A DNA stretch of 22,868 bases from VSJD01 sp041653875. Its GTDB lineage: Bacteria > Verrucomicrobiota > Kiritimatiellia > JAAZAB01. This document shows positions 22,851 through 22,868 of the stretch, in pieces (position 1 is the first letter of the stretch; every line of letters begins with the position of its first letter). The notes below the pieces were generated by a model. It made no database searches. It had not been told where the DNA came from and saw only the letters and a program-made list of their open reading frames with translations. The stretch covers positions 1 through 22,868 of the forward strand of contig JBAZEM010000032.1 in NCBI GenBank assembly GCA_041653875.1, written 5' to 3'. The translations under genes were made by a program, and so were the position numbers.

Positions 22851-22868
22851 CCCCGATTATGATCGGGG
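22851..22868. repeat. Palindrome at the right window edge
   Basis: CCCCGAT-TATG-ATCGGGG is a perfect 7-bp stem. It follows TGTCCCGTCA and may be part of a larger repeat or mobile-element end cut by the window. Confidence 0.35.

Overview
The window looks like a chromosomal segment of a GC-rich, Gram-negative bacterium. A phosphoheptose isomerase (heptose for LPS), an O-polysaccharide-type ABC ATPase, a lipobox lipoprotein and an exported choloylglycine-hydrolase-like enzyme all point to an outer membrane. The dense scatter of short palindromic repeats reminds me of PVC-group genomes (Kiritimatiellota, Lentisphaerota, Verrucomicrobiota). That placement is an impression from memory and was not tested.

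Layout. 1-342: no protein gene, but a strongly folded segment and a minus-strand intrinsic terminator, probably an unannotated small RNA. 343-2436: fusA (EF-G) closed by a perfect hairpin. 2594-4519 (minus): fused aminodeoxychorismate synthase/lyase for folate, with two palindromic repeats translated inside it. 4575-7602: a tight three-gene unit of lipoprotein, PIG-L deacetylase and MFS permease. 7599-9324: a promoter and the classical rplU-rpmA-obgE unit. 9324-14508: a minus-strand surface-polysaccharide cluster read as nucleotide-sugar dehydratase, Wzt-like ABC ATPase, SAM methyltransferase and gmhA, with repeats between the genes. 14852-16081: a Gfo/Idh/MocA oxidoreductase. 16188-16259: tRNA-Asn(GTT).

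From the tRNA-Asn onward the window is accessory in character. It holds a truncated type III DNA methyltransferase, a 355-bp element with 27-bp inverted ends around a gutted transposase, an exported Ntn hydrolase, and 1.5 kb of repeats and debris that includes the 5' half of a tRNA-Ser. The right end is AT-richer and carries an SMC/ABC-like ATPase with an altered Walker A motif, just downstream of a Vsr-type endonuclease. This pair is the best candidate for a little-described defence module.

The other notable theme is a family of small palindromes (core GCCGTTCTATCGAAC plus a CTACACC end). It occurs upstream of fusA, in frame inside the folate gene, after obgE, and beside the ABC ATPase gene where it has itself been split by another palindrome.
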